64,000 nucleotides of DNA from Chelonoidis abingdonii (taxonomy: Eukaryota > Chordata > Testudines > Testudinidae). Of the stretch, positions 12,457 to 23,839 are shown piece by piece. Made by a program: the position numbers and the translations under genes. The stretch spans positions 62,851,479-62,915,478 of the forward strand of contig NC_133777.1 in assembly GCF_003597395.2 (NCBI RefSeq), written 5' to 3'. Numbering within the stretch: the stretch's first letter is position 1; the number at the start of each line of letters is the position of its first letter. Under the pieces are notes generated by a model, which worked only from the letters and a program-made list of their open reading frames with translations, ran no database searches and was not told where the DNA came from.

Positions 12457-12627
12457 CAAAAATATTTCGATTCTGGGGATTACAACATGGCTAAAGCAAA
12501 AATGAAGAACAAGCAACTTCCTACCGCAGCTCCTGACAAGACAGAAGTGACTGGTGATCACATTCCCACTCCACAGGACCTTCCTCAGCGGAAACCATCT
12601 CTTGTTGCTAGCAAGCTGGCTGGCTGA
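12457..12627 (+). CDS. ARPP19: ARPP19 last coding exon and stop
   Basis: This exon encodes 56 residues from [15 protein letters not shown] to [10 protein letters not shown] and ends in TGA at 12625-12627. FDSGDY contains the serine phosphorylated by Greatwall, the modification that makes the protein a PP2A-B55 inhibitor. RKPSLV near the C terminus is the PKA consensus site. The sequence [16 protein letters not shown] and the end at KLAG match ARPP19. The paralogue ENSA has different residues after QLP and a longer C terminus. The acceptor is CTTCTAG and the exon joins phase 0 to the exon ending at 5407 (RLQKG joined to QKYF). The open frame has no damage. Confidence 0.97.
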
Positions 12628-12883
12628 CTAGAATGGCTGAACTGCATGAATCTTCTCATTCCCGTTTTCTCCTGAATAGTTATTCCTCACTTTTTTTTCC
12701 TTCCCCCTCCCTCTTACACTAAGTCATTGAGACTGACAGCTTTGCAGGTAGTGGTAGCGTGTGCTGCTATTGTAAGGGAGTACTGTTGAGAGTAAAATGT
12801 GTAATACTTGGACTAGTTGAGAACAATGCACTGATAAAAAGGACAGGTTTGGTTAGAGCAATGTAAAGTAATTTACTTGAAAA

Positions 12884-12891
12884 TGTACATA
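12884..12891 (+). promoter_or_regulatory. Pumilio-type element TGTACATA in ARPP19 3' UTR
   Basis: TGTACATA matches the TGTANATA consensus bound by PUF-family repressors. It lies 257 bases after the stop codon, within any plausible 3' UTR. An 8-mer is weak evidence alone. Confidence 0.35.
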
Positions 12892-13765
12892 TTGCCTATT
12901 TCCTAGTGTAGGACTGGTTTCAGCAAGTGACAATAGCAAGTTTTTACAATTTTAATGTTTCTGCTTTCCTTATTTCATCTTGATTGCAACATAGTATGTT
13001 TGTATTTAATATAACTACCTGTTTTGTTGCTTTTTCTTCTGTGTTTGATTTCTGTTTTGTTCTCTAAAATAGAGGTTTAGACCACAAGTTGCTAGAAGGT
13101 AAAGCATGTGTAAAAACAATACTGGGGCTCTGAATGAATTTGCATCTGCTCTTGAACTTGAATGGCCTTAAACCTGTTTCAGCTTTAACAATAGACTTTT
13201 ACTTGGGCAATATTTGCCCATTCTCATGTAACTCTTGTGAACCTAGTGCTTATTTACAACTGCCTGTTGAAGCTGGTATTCTTTTCAGTTCTGTAGTATA
13301 GAACACACTTTTGTTGAAGATGTGAATGAAGTGTGCATGTGCATAGACTGTTGAATTCACTCTTGTGCCATTTTTGTAAATACAGTAGTTTTGCACAACC
13401 TTTTGCAATTGTCTATTAATTTTACATTTTAAAAAGCAGAATGTGCCAACCAGAAGCACAAATGATTCTGTACCTTTGAAAGTCTCAGCCTGAAATTATG
13501 TCTCAGAATCTTGCTGCTGAACCTAACAAACTTGTATACCCAGGATTCATGAAACACTTAATATAGACACTTGATTGAGTTGGTCTTAACCTTATGCTTT
13601 TGCAGCTGTATTTTTTGTGTGTGTTAACAACCTCCAATGTTCATATATGGTAATCTGAATTATGTACCTATGGGCATTCGAAGGCAGGTGTCCATTCTGT
13701 TCAGTATCTTTTAAATCTATAGTTTTTAAAGTTGAAATGCTTTGTGGGATATTTGGAATTAGAGA

Positions 13766-13771
13766 AATAAA
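13766..13771 (+). terminator. ARPP19: Candidate proximal poly(A) signal
   Basis: This is the first canonical AATAAA after the ARPP19 stop, 1.14 kb downstream, in the context GAGAAATAAATGTATG. It would give a short-UTR isoform. Confidence 0.5.
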
Positions 13772-16233
13772 TGTATGAAAACCTATACTGTCCTTGAGGG
13801 GTTCCCCTGATGACAGCCTTCAGAACTACTAGGGGTTACTAAGAAATTAGGCATTAATGTATTTGGAATATTTAACATTTTTAATTGAAAGGATTTGAAA
13901 TCTTGTTTTGCTGAACTCTTAAGATGGGCGATATAATATATAGACTTATTGATGGGACATCTTAGTTCTTTGTGTTGCACAACAAACCCTAACTGGTTTT
14001 GATCAACACCAAGAATAGAAACTTGTATTATACACTGTGATCTGTTGATTAACACAAGATATGTCTATTGATAGATAATATTGTAGTTAGTCATTTCAGT
14101 TAAATAAGGATAAATTTCACTTTCTATGTAGACAATGCAGGTCATATGGGGACCTAAATTGCTAGATACAGCAGGTAACACTTAGAAGCTACCAAAATAT
14201 AAATGTAATTACATGATATCAGGAAACTGAGCATGGGCACAGTATGAATCAGAACTTGCTCTTTTAGCTGGATCAGGTATTAGTTAATGAAGTGCTTGCT
14301 CTGTAATGCTTACTAAAAAACCAATTAACAACAAGGCTATAAGTTCCTCTTTTGAAAGGAGAAGTTCAGAATTGTTCCTCCTCCTCCCCCTGCCGCCCCC
14401 CTCCCCCCCATCACCTCTCCAAGAAGACAAGAGTCTTGGATAACTTGCTTTTGTCATTCACTTCTTTAAGGAAAATTGCAACACAAATCCTTTGTGTAAA
14501 CCCAGCCCCATCACAAGCATTCATGAAAGACTATTCTAATTACAATGTGCATTTAAAAAATCTTCTGTATTGTAATCATCCCCAAAAAAAAGCTTGTGGG
14601 GGAAATGACCATTGAAGAAAAATTAGACTAATCTTTCTTTTTTTCAATGCCCCATCCCAAAGACAACTAAAAGGTCAGAAAACAAGGAAAAACTTAGTTA
14701 AGCTTAACTCAGACCTATTTGACCATGTACTATGGCCAAAGGGTCTGATCGTTTCCATAGGCACCGAGCACCTGCAGCTCTCATTGACTTCACTCATTTT
14801 GAAAATTCTGGTCTCTCATAAAAGATGTAGCAATAGATATGTTAATTATGTGTATGGTAGGTTTAGATAACTGTAAGGGTATTGGTGCAGGTTTAATTTG
14901 CATAATCTTGTCAGTTTATTTGACCCTCCCCCATTGTGTTCAACAGAGGACACTCATCCCAGAGAATTCCCAAATCACAAAGAAATCTGTTCCTTCTTAC
15001 ATGTCTTTTATAGGTCTTTTTGCTAGTAATTCATTAAGGATATGCTAATTACAGTCCACTTTTTCCTTATCTTCCATTAAGATTATAACCGATTTGTGAA
15101 TATTTTTCATGGGAACAGACTGAATAAACAGTAAAATTGATACCCTGTTTCCATAAGTAAAAAGTTAATCTGGGAAAGGAGAACAGTCTTATCATATCAT
15201 AAGTGTATACCACAATAGCAAGGAAATATATCTATCTATATATAGAAGTAAACTTCTTTTTATAGATGTCTGTCCTAATGTGAAAATCCTTCCTTATTTT
15301 TGTATGTATGACTGAAAGCAAATGAAAAATTAGACCTACTGATAGGATTTAAGATTTGGTCTAAAACAAGATTCTAACAATTGAAAGTGACTCAATGTGC
15401 ATTGTCAGTGACGCTACACAGTAATTCACTGGGTGAGTTGTTTTGACATTTAGGGAGGTAAAAATGGCTTAAATTTAACATTTCATTCAGTCAGCTATAA
15501 TTCACTATTTTGTACCATTGATTAGACACCAAATGCTTCTTGTCCATTCAGTGGCTTGCAGTTCTTAAAGTTGTAACAAATGCCATTATAGATGATCCAT
15601 GAGAAATACATATTTGAAGTACTGTTTTACTAACCAGGGAATGACTGATTTGTGAGCCTTAACCTCTTCTGATAAACCTCAGCAGCAGGCACAGCTAGTT
15701 TGATTATATACATTATTGATCATTAATTAAGACTTAATGATGAAGCCCAATAATCGCTTCACAGTAGATCAAACTTGACTGCTAATCTACACCTACCTTC
15801 ATCTTACTCTAGCAAGATAACTAAGCTATCTAAACTTGTGTACATAATGTATAATATGAGTTTTGCCATTTGATAAATAACCTTTTTCAGAGATCTATCT
15901 GCATTGTAGCCTGGTAGTCCCTTTCCTATCTTGCCTTTAAGGATAGGCAGTGATTAGCTAGTAGTACTCATGTAGGTTTATTATACATTAGCAAGTAGAA
16001 CCAACATTTTATTCAAAATAGTTGCAAGTGGATTAATTAACAGCTTCAAAGATATGTCCCCAAACCTATAGCACTGAAGGCTTCCCTCATTGTTCATGGT
16101 ACTGTAGGACAGTGTTTGTGCAAAGGCCCCAAGAGTGCTGTTTTGTTGGACATATTCTTTATACCCACTCAAGAAGTTAAGGTGATAAAATGTCAATTGC
16201 TTCTTACAAACATACACATTGTATAGTATACAT

Positions 16234-16239
16234 AATAAA
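16234..16239 (+). terminator. ARPP19: Candidate distal poly(A) signal
   Basis: AATAAA in the context ATACATAATAAATTG is followed by T-rich and GT-rich sequence. It would give a 3' UTR of about 3.6 kb. An alternative AATAAA at 15123-15128 is also possible. Confidence 0.4.
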
Positions 16240-18087
16240 TTGATCTACTTAGTTTTTATTGTGATGTGCAAATTTGTCTTGTCTTTACCATGGTCTCCTA
16301 AACCATTTTACATATCTTAATCTTTATGAAGAATTTCTAGAACCCAAATCTTGCTCTTCTGTATCACTAAAAGTATGACTGGGCCTCAGTTTCTAGTATG
16401 TTGGACTACAGAACTACCTTAATGTAACCATGTTTATATATCAGCGCTTATTTGTCTAACATAGGCAATTAAAACTTACTGTTTGAAAATTTTAACTCCT
16501 TAAGAAATGCTTGTTTCAATGCCTTGCATTTTCGAGTGAAGGTGATTTCTGTGGGAATTAACTTTGCATCTAGAAGACAGCACCGCGATAGTAATATTAC
16601 CTCAACTTGGCCCTTAACGCCCAAATTTTGATATCCAAAGTTTTACTAGTAACTTTAAATAGGAAAAGACCAATTCGGTAAGCTGAAACCATGTTTTAAT
16701 GTGTCTTCCTTTTGGAAGGCTTTCAGAATATTCGGAGAAGGCAGACTGATGTCCATGCATGAGAAATCAACTGACTTCACTGAAAGGTAGTATTTTTTGG
16801 TTTAGAAGAGGACAACTGTTTTCTCAAACCCATCTATTTTACTATATGCCTGATAATGTAGCAGATTGCACTTGATAGCTTGTTGATAGCCCTTTTCTAA
16901 AAAAAAACAAAACAACCCTTCCTCCCAAAAAACTTAATATAAACAATTTCCTCTTTTTAAAGGCATTCAATTTTCACTTACTCCATAAACCAAGAATATG
17001 GTCAAAGAGAATGACAAAAGGCAGGGTGCAAGTCTTTCCAGTTGCAAGACTATTTGACAGCAAAATTTTAAAGTTCTTCCACTGTACTGCAGTTTCACGC
17101 CCCTGCTGAAACAGATGTGACTTCATTCCCATTGAAAGTCAGTGCAATCGTTATGCCTTTGAGTAGTTAACCAGCGAGAATAGACAGTTTAGAATTCTGC
17201 TGTCAGAATACAGATTTCTCTGAAATTCGAAATAATGGCATATCCTGTGAATGTAAATGTTCTAGCCTAATTCCTAAACAACCATATTGGTATGGACAAA
17301 GTTTACAGTTCTGTGTACTGATCTTCATTTTTTATGTTCATTTAGATCCTCTAGACCAAAATATCTGTGCTAAAGACCCCATCTGCAGCTTTGCTGAAAG
17401 GATCATATTAAGGAATGCTGGTACTAGTATTGGCAAACTAATCAATACCTAGAGGTATTGATTACCCAGTAAATCTGATGGGCGTTGCTGCTTTGGAGGT
17501 AGTGGGACCATATGTGAATGGAGGCCTTGTATCCAAGACCATAAGTGATGTGAAAACCAAGTTGTGTGTACAAAAGCCTATACAATCCACTCCATAAAAG
17601 GGTGAACTCGTGCTGCAATTTTACTTAATATTTAAGTAGAGCTCCACCATGCAGTTTTCCAGCTGTGGCTTTCATTTGGTAAAGGATGTCTGTTGACCAG
17701 AGCTTGAGCCTTCTCCCTGAATGTTGAAAGGTGCATGACTCTTCCTACGCAAAGCTGAACTAAGCACTAAATGCACGTTCAGTTACTTATTCCAGGAACA
17801 ACTTTTTGTCTTGATCTACACCCTTGTGTAAAGTTGCATATGCACAGCTTGCACTGAGATTTATTTATTCATTTTGAAAAAAACAAACCTCTACCAAACT
17901 TAAACGTGTATATTCTTTTATTTGAATCTGGCTACAATGGAATATGGCGCATTTTTTGTTGCTGTCATTGCTTTGGGCTCTCTGTCAACCTAACTAAAAG
18001 GGGAGATTTTCAGGAGTTATTTTTAATACTACTTTAACCAGTAGCAAAATAGTGTGGCATGGAGACTTGCAATGACATTTTCTAGAA

Positions 18088-18311
18088 CAGAGGTTCTCAA
18101 ACTGGGGGTTGGGACCCCTCAGCGGGTCACGAGGTCATTACATGGGGGGGTTGCAAGCTGTCAGCCTCCATCCCAAACCCTGCTTGCCTCCAGCATTTAT
18201 AATGGTGTTAAATTAAACACACTTTTAAATATATTTATGGGAGGGGGTGTCGCAGTCAGATGCTTGCAATGTGAAAGGGGTCATGGGTAAAAAAAAGTTT
18301 GAGACCCACTG
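18088..18311 (+). mobile_element. 224-bp hAT MITE with perfect 8-bp duplication
   Basis: The ends are CAGAGGTTCTCAAACTGG and GTTTGAGACCCACTG. The flanking octamer TTCTAGAA is repeated exactly at 18080-18087 and 18312-18319, the hallmark of hAT insertion. A relative lies in opposite orientation at 53184-53402. Confidence 0.9.
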
Positions 18312-19263
18312 TTCTAGAAGCTGGATGAAGGACTTGAGAATTGTGAATGTCTTTATTTGCTAAGTTATGAAATAGTGACGTATTTAAAAAACCTACAAAT
18401 AAAAACAAGCTTTAGTGGCCTGTTTTAAATCTTTACGTAGCCTAAAGGTAACTGGTGTTTCTTTTAAAACTTTGCTCCTGTGTAGTTGTTCAGCTGTAGA
18501 CATTACTGTGCCTTTCTACTGCATGCTCCTAAGATGTTCCTCTGTTTGTGAAATAACCACCAATGGTGAATCCTGGTGATGTGGAATTAGTTTGATGATA
18601 TGGAGGCAGAAGTCCAATCTGTCTAGAATACAAGCCCTTCTTTATTGTGAAAGAGAATTCCCATTATAGTTGTTTTTAGCTGGATTTGAGTGAAACATTA
18701 AGAAAATAATGTCCAACACTTCAGAATGAAGCAACTTCCAGTTACTAAGCATTTTTGAATATCTAGCCCTGTCATGTAGGTGCCGAAATGGGGGCTGTGA
18801 ACTTTTGTGAAGATTTGGTCAGAACTCTAGGATAGTGTTTCTATAAGCTCAAAGGGGTGCTGTTGGGTATTAGCACTTTTGCTTAAAGATGTGATGAATT
18901 CCCATTAGAACATACATAGCAGGGTCAAGACAAGTTTTCAAAAGGCTGGAATATTTCACCATGCAGCTTAAATGTCTATTTTCTGAAAGCTCACAGAAAC
19001 CCAAAACTTAGTACAGACTGCTCAACACATCCTATGGCTACATCTGTCTCAAGAGTGAGGCATGTATAAAAGCATGTCTCTTCCTGCCTGTCTCCTATGG
19101 TAAAGCCTCCTCTAGTTAGTAGTCAGAGGCTTTTAACTATGACTGGCATGTGGGTATTGGGTGAGAAGGAAGCTGTCCTTGCTTGTTTCCCACAAGTAGA
19201 GACCATAGTGCAGATTCTTGGAATGCATGATGAGTTTAATATTGGGAGGGGGTGGAGGAATGT

Positions 19264-19492
19264 AGCCTCTGCTTTTTGTTTCATTTGCAGAGTTGACTAT
19301 GTGTAAGTCCAGGCCATGTCCATACCAGCACTCTTGTTGGTAAAAAAAAACAAAAAACAAAACAAAAAGAAAAACTTCTGTTGGTCCGGGGTGTGAAAAA
19401 CACCCCCCGGCCGACATACTTTTCACCAACAAAAGTACTGATGTGGACATAGCCTATGTTACATAGTCAACTCTGCAGAAGAAACAGAGGCT
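19264..19492. repeat. Foldback repeat with arms of about 32-40 bases
   Basis: The left arm (AGCCTCTG, then GCAGAGTTGACTATGT, 19264-19302) is the inverted complement, with small gaps, of the right arm (ACATAGTCAACTCTGC, then GAAACAGAGGCT, 19461-19492). Between the arms lies a second inverted pair: GGCCATGTCCATACCAGCAC near 19311 and GTACTGATGTGGACATAGCC near 19435. The pattern suggests one palindromic MITE, or one MITE inside another. Confidence 0.7.
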
Positions 19493-21237
19493 CTCCCACT
19501 GATATAGCTACCGCTGCTCATTGGGGGTGGTTTAATTATGCCGCTGGGAGGGCTCTCTCCTGTCAGCATAGAGCAGCGACACATTAGACCTTACAGCTGT
19601 ACCGGTACAGCTGTGCCACTGTAAGGTCTGTAGTGTAGACATAGCCTTAGGGAAGCTGTTTTGAGTTAAACTGCCATTGACTCCAAGGACCCAGTCCATC
19701 AGCAGGGATAGACAAGCCATTCCATGCCACCTATGCCAGCAGCATGTATTGATTCAGTGCCACTGGATGACTCCCCCTATCCTGTGGTGGTCCTGTGGCC
19801 AGCTAAAGAATCCAAAAGTTATAGTGTGGCACAAAGAAAGCTACCCTGCACACCAGGATCTGGGCCTAAAGGCTCAAATGGAATTATATGGGGCTGAAGT
19901 TGGAGCAGAATTTCTCTTCAATAGTTGAACCAGATCACAAAATGGGTGTACGCAAGAGAGCTTTAAATGACCAGGTAATGCTTTTTTTAAATCTTTTGGA
20001 AAAAAATTTACTTCTACTCTATTTTCCTATTCTAAATGTCTGGAAAGATAACTCACAACATTTTCTCCGCCTTGATTTGAAATACAGTATAAAATAGCGT
20101 ATATGAGAACCCTGTCAAGTGATTGATCTAGGTATATTACAGGCAGGTTGTTCCTAAAAACTGTCACTGCCTCTAAATCCTTGTCTTGAAATCCTAGTTC
20201 AGATGGAATTGTGCCCAACCACTAGTGTGTTTTGGGTATAGGCAAATATTTTTTTGTAATTGTAATTACATTTGGATCCTGGGCTCCAGCTGTGATGGGC
20301 TTGTACAATAATCCACTGTTAATTAAGCTACTGAAAGTAGGTTTTTTGGATTGCATTTAACGTATGCATCATCCCAAAGAAACAAGGTAGGTTTTATACC
20401 TGAGCAAGTGCACAGAGAGCAAATTCAGGTCTCTTTTAAAAATCAGTAAGTTCATGTACCCAGATGGAGTGAAAGATGAAAGTATCAGAGAGAGGAGACA
20501 AGTATGTGGGCAATGATGACAGAGAATAGGAAAAACCAGAGGGCATGTCCTGTAGTCAGGAAGACACAAGCTCCAAGGGAGTGAGAAATTCAGTGAATAT
20601 AGGATAACAGGCAAGAAGAGGCCCACAGGAAATGCTGGGAGGGAAAGGACAATGATCAGTTTAAAATTAGACTAAAAAAACACTAACTTGTAAGGTTCAT
20701 TGCTTATGAATGGTGTTTGATGGTCCTAAAGTACATTTGCTGTTTATCCACAGAACAGCTATGAGGAGCAGCTGTGTAAACTTCTCAGCCAAAAAGCCTG
20801 AACCTTGAACTGGAAGATTAATTGGTAGGAATAAGAAGGTAGTTCATGCCCCTTCAAACCATAGCTTCTTGCTGGGATGCTGGTTCTGATAATGGCAACC
20901 TGTCTCCTAGGAACTCAATGATGATAATTTGGTTAATAATCATGGACAGATTGACAGTTGAATATATTCCTTTGATTATTACTCTTCATTAAACAGCTAC
21001 AACTTCCTGCTGAATCAGCATCATAAAGTATGCTAATTTTTCCCCCATTCCTCAGCTCCTTCCTGCCCCCTTCCAACATCAGTAGGTGGTACTTTTAGCA
21101 CATGATGATCGAAGATCCAGGGCCCGTATTTAAGGTGTTTGAAATAGGGCTCCATTCTTTCTCCAGCTTTTTCTTTATTTCCCTTTTCTGTCTTCCCTCT
21201 CTCTTCTTCACTTAGCAGAGGTAAGGATGGGAACACA

Positions 21238-21420
21238 GCTAGTGGTCAGAGTACTAATGGAGAGTCAGGAGACTTTGGTTCTATTCTTGACTGCCAGTGG
21301 CTTTGTGTGATTATTTGCACATTGACATTTTGTGCCTCACTGTAAAACAGAGCTAATACTGATTACCACTCACATTTGTATGATGCTTTGAGATTCTCAG
21401 CTGAAAATTGCTCTTTAAGC
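21238..21420 (+). mobile_element. MIR-like SINE
   Basis: The order of motifs follows the MIR consensus: an AGAGTACTAATGG head, AGTCAGGAGACTTTGGTTCT, TGTGCCTCACTGTAAAACAG, and a tail at GATGCTTTGAGATTCTCAG. Confidence 0.65.
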
Positions 21421-22137
21421 ACAATTATCCACCCCATCCAAAGGTCCCATTTAAAAGATTAAAGTGTTTGAAGTTTGCAGAGCCATTAGGGTGGTGATTA
21501 AAGCACTGAAAGGGTGTGTTTTAATAACAGGCCATTTTGAACAATGTAGTGCATTCCCAAGGAAAAGGAAGAAAAATGTTCTTGGAAGGTGTATAGTTTC
21601 ATTTCTATTCCCAAAGAACTTTTGCCACAACCAACACTGGAAGAGACTCCAACTATTTATTTATTAAGCAGTAAGCAAGTATGTGTACTGCACTGCAGCT
21701 CTCCTCCCAAGATTCAACCTGAATGTGGACTCTAGTGCCAAAGCAAAAGCAGCTGTGCACAGGCTTCACTACTGCTGAGATGATTCTCTTGAATTCCACA
21801 GTGGAAGCCATAGGTGCAAGTCCATATTATGATGGCCATGTGTGGCCATCTTTTGCCTTCTCTTCCTGTTACAATCTGACAGATGCTCAGTTTTTCAAAG
21901 ATGTGCATATCCCTGTTTGGATCTGCCAAGGTGGTGGGATTTGTTTGCCTAGCTTTGGTATATGTATGTTCTTAAGAACTTGGGCCTATAACAGAGAGTG
22001 CCAAAAGCAAGGGGCAGGGCATTATCTATCCGCTTGTCGGTCCCCATTCACTACACGATTGGTGTAAGGAAGAAAATCTACAGAGCAGTTCCCAGAAGTG
22101 AGGGAACAAGGTACAATGTCCTAGTCTGCCTTCAAGG

Positions 22138-22925
22138 CAGGGCTGGATTAACCTTTTGTAGGCCTGGCACCAACCATATTTGTGGCCCCCCCTGGAGGCA
22201 GTGGAGCAGGGCAATGGGGAGGTCAGGCCTTGGAGCGAGGGACCAGCCAGAGGCAATGGGGTATGGCGTGGGATTCGCCCAATGTGAGGGCACTATTTAC
22301 AAACTCACAGTTGCCAGATGCACAGTGGCCTGCCTGGCCCTGGGCTGGCAGCATACTCCTTCCTCTTAGGGGTGGGCCCATGCCATGTCACACAGCTCCC
22401 CAGCCCAACACTCCCCAACTCCCTATGGCCAGAGGGCCCCATCCCCACTATGCCCAGTGCCCCCCCAACCTGCTACAAATACACAATGCCTTGCACAATA
22501 CCACCCCTGCCCACAGCCCCACCACAACTGCCCAGCACTGCCCCCCTGAACCCACACTCCCTAGTGCGCACACACTTTCCCCACCCCCTCACAGCCTGAC
22601 CCACTCCCCCCGCCTCCTGGCTGCACTCACCAGCCTACTGGGAGGTGACTTTGCTGGGCTGAGCTGACAGTACAGCCAAAGATGATCCTGGGGCCAGGAA
22701 TTGCTCCATCCCTTTGGGAGTGGTGCACTCAGGCAGGCCAGGGCCTGCCCTGGCTGGGCTCCCTCAAGATACACTTGCCTGGAGGGGCCCAGCCAAGCCC
22801 CCCACATTGTCTTCCTGCCCCCCTCCCTCCCTGGCTGAAACTGGTCAAATTGGTCCCTTGGGCTTAGTTCTCCCCTTTAGCCACCACCACCTGAGGGGTG
22901 GCTGCCCCAGGCTCTCCAGTGAGAG
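22138..22925. repeat. GC-rich repeat with hAT-like left end
   Basis: The segment opens with CAGGGCTGGATTAACC, the type of end seen in turtle hAT elements. It continues as C-rich, low-complexity sequence with no stops in some frames. I could not find the matching right end or a target duplication. Confidence 0.35.
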
Positions 22926-22933
22926 ATTGCACA

Positions 22934-23153
22934 CAGGGCTGGCTTTAGGACGTGTGGGGCCTGATTCGAAAGAGCTGCTGCCAAAATGCTGCCAAAGACA
23001 TTGGCAAATTTGGCAGCAGCTCAATCAATTGCCACTGTTTCTGGTGACACTTCGGCGAAGGGTGCAGGGCCCCTCTTCCGGCCTCTGAGGAGCCCTCTTA
23101 GGCACAGGGCCTGATTCCCAGGAATCGGTGGAATTGCCCTAACGCTGGCCCTG
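22934..23153. mobile_element. 220-bp hAT MITE
   Basis: The ends CAGGGCTGGCTTTAGG and CGCTGGCCCTG are inverted. Flanking octamers ATTGCACA and GTTGCACT agree at 6 of 8 positions. Confidence 0.6.
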
Positions 23154-23449
23154 GTTGCACTCACTAGGTAGTGGTGTAGACCTAGCGTCTCCACAGGGGG
23201 AGGCTGGACTGTGGGAGTCCTGGGGGTTAGGCAGTCGGAGGGGCTGGTTCTTCTCCCACCACCCTTGCTGATGGATGGATGGAGAGGGAGAGGAAAAGGG
23301 AAACAGAGCACACACACTCCTAGAGCGTGTTCAGGGTTTAGACACAGTGGGCAGGGGCAATTTCCACCCCCGTGAGGAGGAGGAGGGGGAGACCCCCCCC
23401 GGGCAAAAATTAAGTAGAAAAATGAAATGAAAACCAATCCTTGTTTCCA

Positions 23450-23790
23450 CTGCTCATCCTTTAGCTTGAAGGTCTGGCTGCTCCCTGGACCTGGTTCCCC
23501 CTCGCCTCTGCCGGAGCCGGCTGCTCTCTCAGCCTCCAGCCCTGGCTGCTCCCCGGCGTGGCCCCCGCCCCCGTGGAGCCGGGAGGCAGGACGCACCGAG
23601 CAGCAGCCGCGGCCCGTCTGACAGAGGCTGAGCCGGGGCTGTCTGCTCCCGTCCCATCCCTCATACCCACAATGCACAGAGCGGAGCAGCCCGAGCCCGG
23701 TCCCCGCATTACAGGTAACTAACAACATGGCGACCCGAGCCGGGCGGGCGCTCTGAGCATCCCCGCGCTGCGCACCGGGCGCTCGATGCG
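23450..23790. promoter_or_regulatory. CpG island, possible extra promoter
   Basis: The sequence becomes GC-rich and CpG-rich, with an AACATGGCGACC motif at 23724-23735 that resembles a YY1 site. It directly precedes the minisatellite and lies about 3 kb before the MYO5A start codon. It may be the edge of the MYO5A CpG island or a separate (for example divergent non-coding) promoter. No coding exon can be demonstrated. Confidence 0.4.
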
Positions 23791-23839
23791 TCTTGCTTGC
23801 AGCCGGGCACGTCCTCAGGGGCCATGGGCGGAGGCAGTG

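Larger units (their letters stand above)
12628..18403 (+). other. ARPP19: ARPP19 3' UTR and downstream flank
   Basis: Following the stop is about 5.4 kb of AT-rich sequence almost free of recognisable transposons, in contrast with everything around it. The next repeat is the hAT at 18088. ARPP19 transcripts in other vertebrates have long 3' UTRs, which fits. Candidate AATAAA signals lie at 13766, 15123, 16234 and 18398, so the true end cannot be fixed from sequence. A Pumilio-type motif is at 12884. No downstream open frame looks coding. Confidence 0.6.
18404..22137. other. Intergenic region between ARPP19 and MYO5A
   Basis: No gene is supported here. Recognisable contents are the foldback at 19264-19492, a MITE-like piece ending TGTAGACATAGCC near 19648 and a MIR-like SINE at 21238-21420. 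Other sequence is unremarkable AT-rich DNA. The 114-codon frame at 21723-22067 matches no family I know. Confidence 0.7.

Noticed and set aside
12457..12627. Alternative assignment of the exon to ENSA
   Set aside because: The [12 protein letters not shown] segment and termination at KLAG fit ARPP19. ENSA differs after QLP and extends beyond KLAG.
22182..22667. 161-codon plus-strand frame
   Set aside because: It lies in C-rich repeat sequence and translates as Pro/His/Thr low-complexity text.
23021..23728. 235-codon minus-strand open frame
   Set aside because: It runs across a hAT MITE, low-complexity sequence and a CpG island. It is GC-driven and has no recognisable domain.
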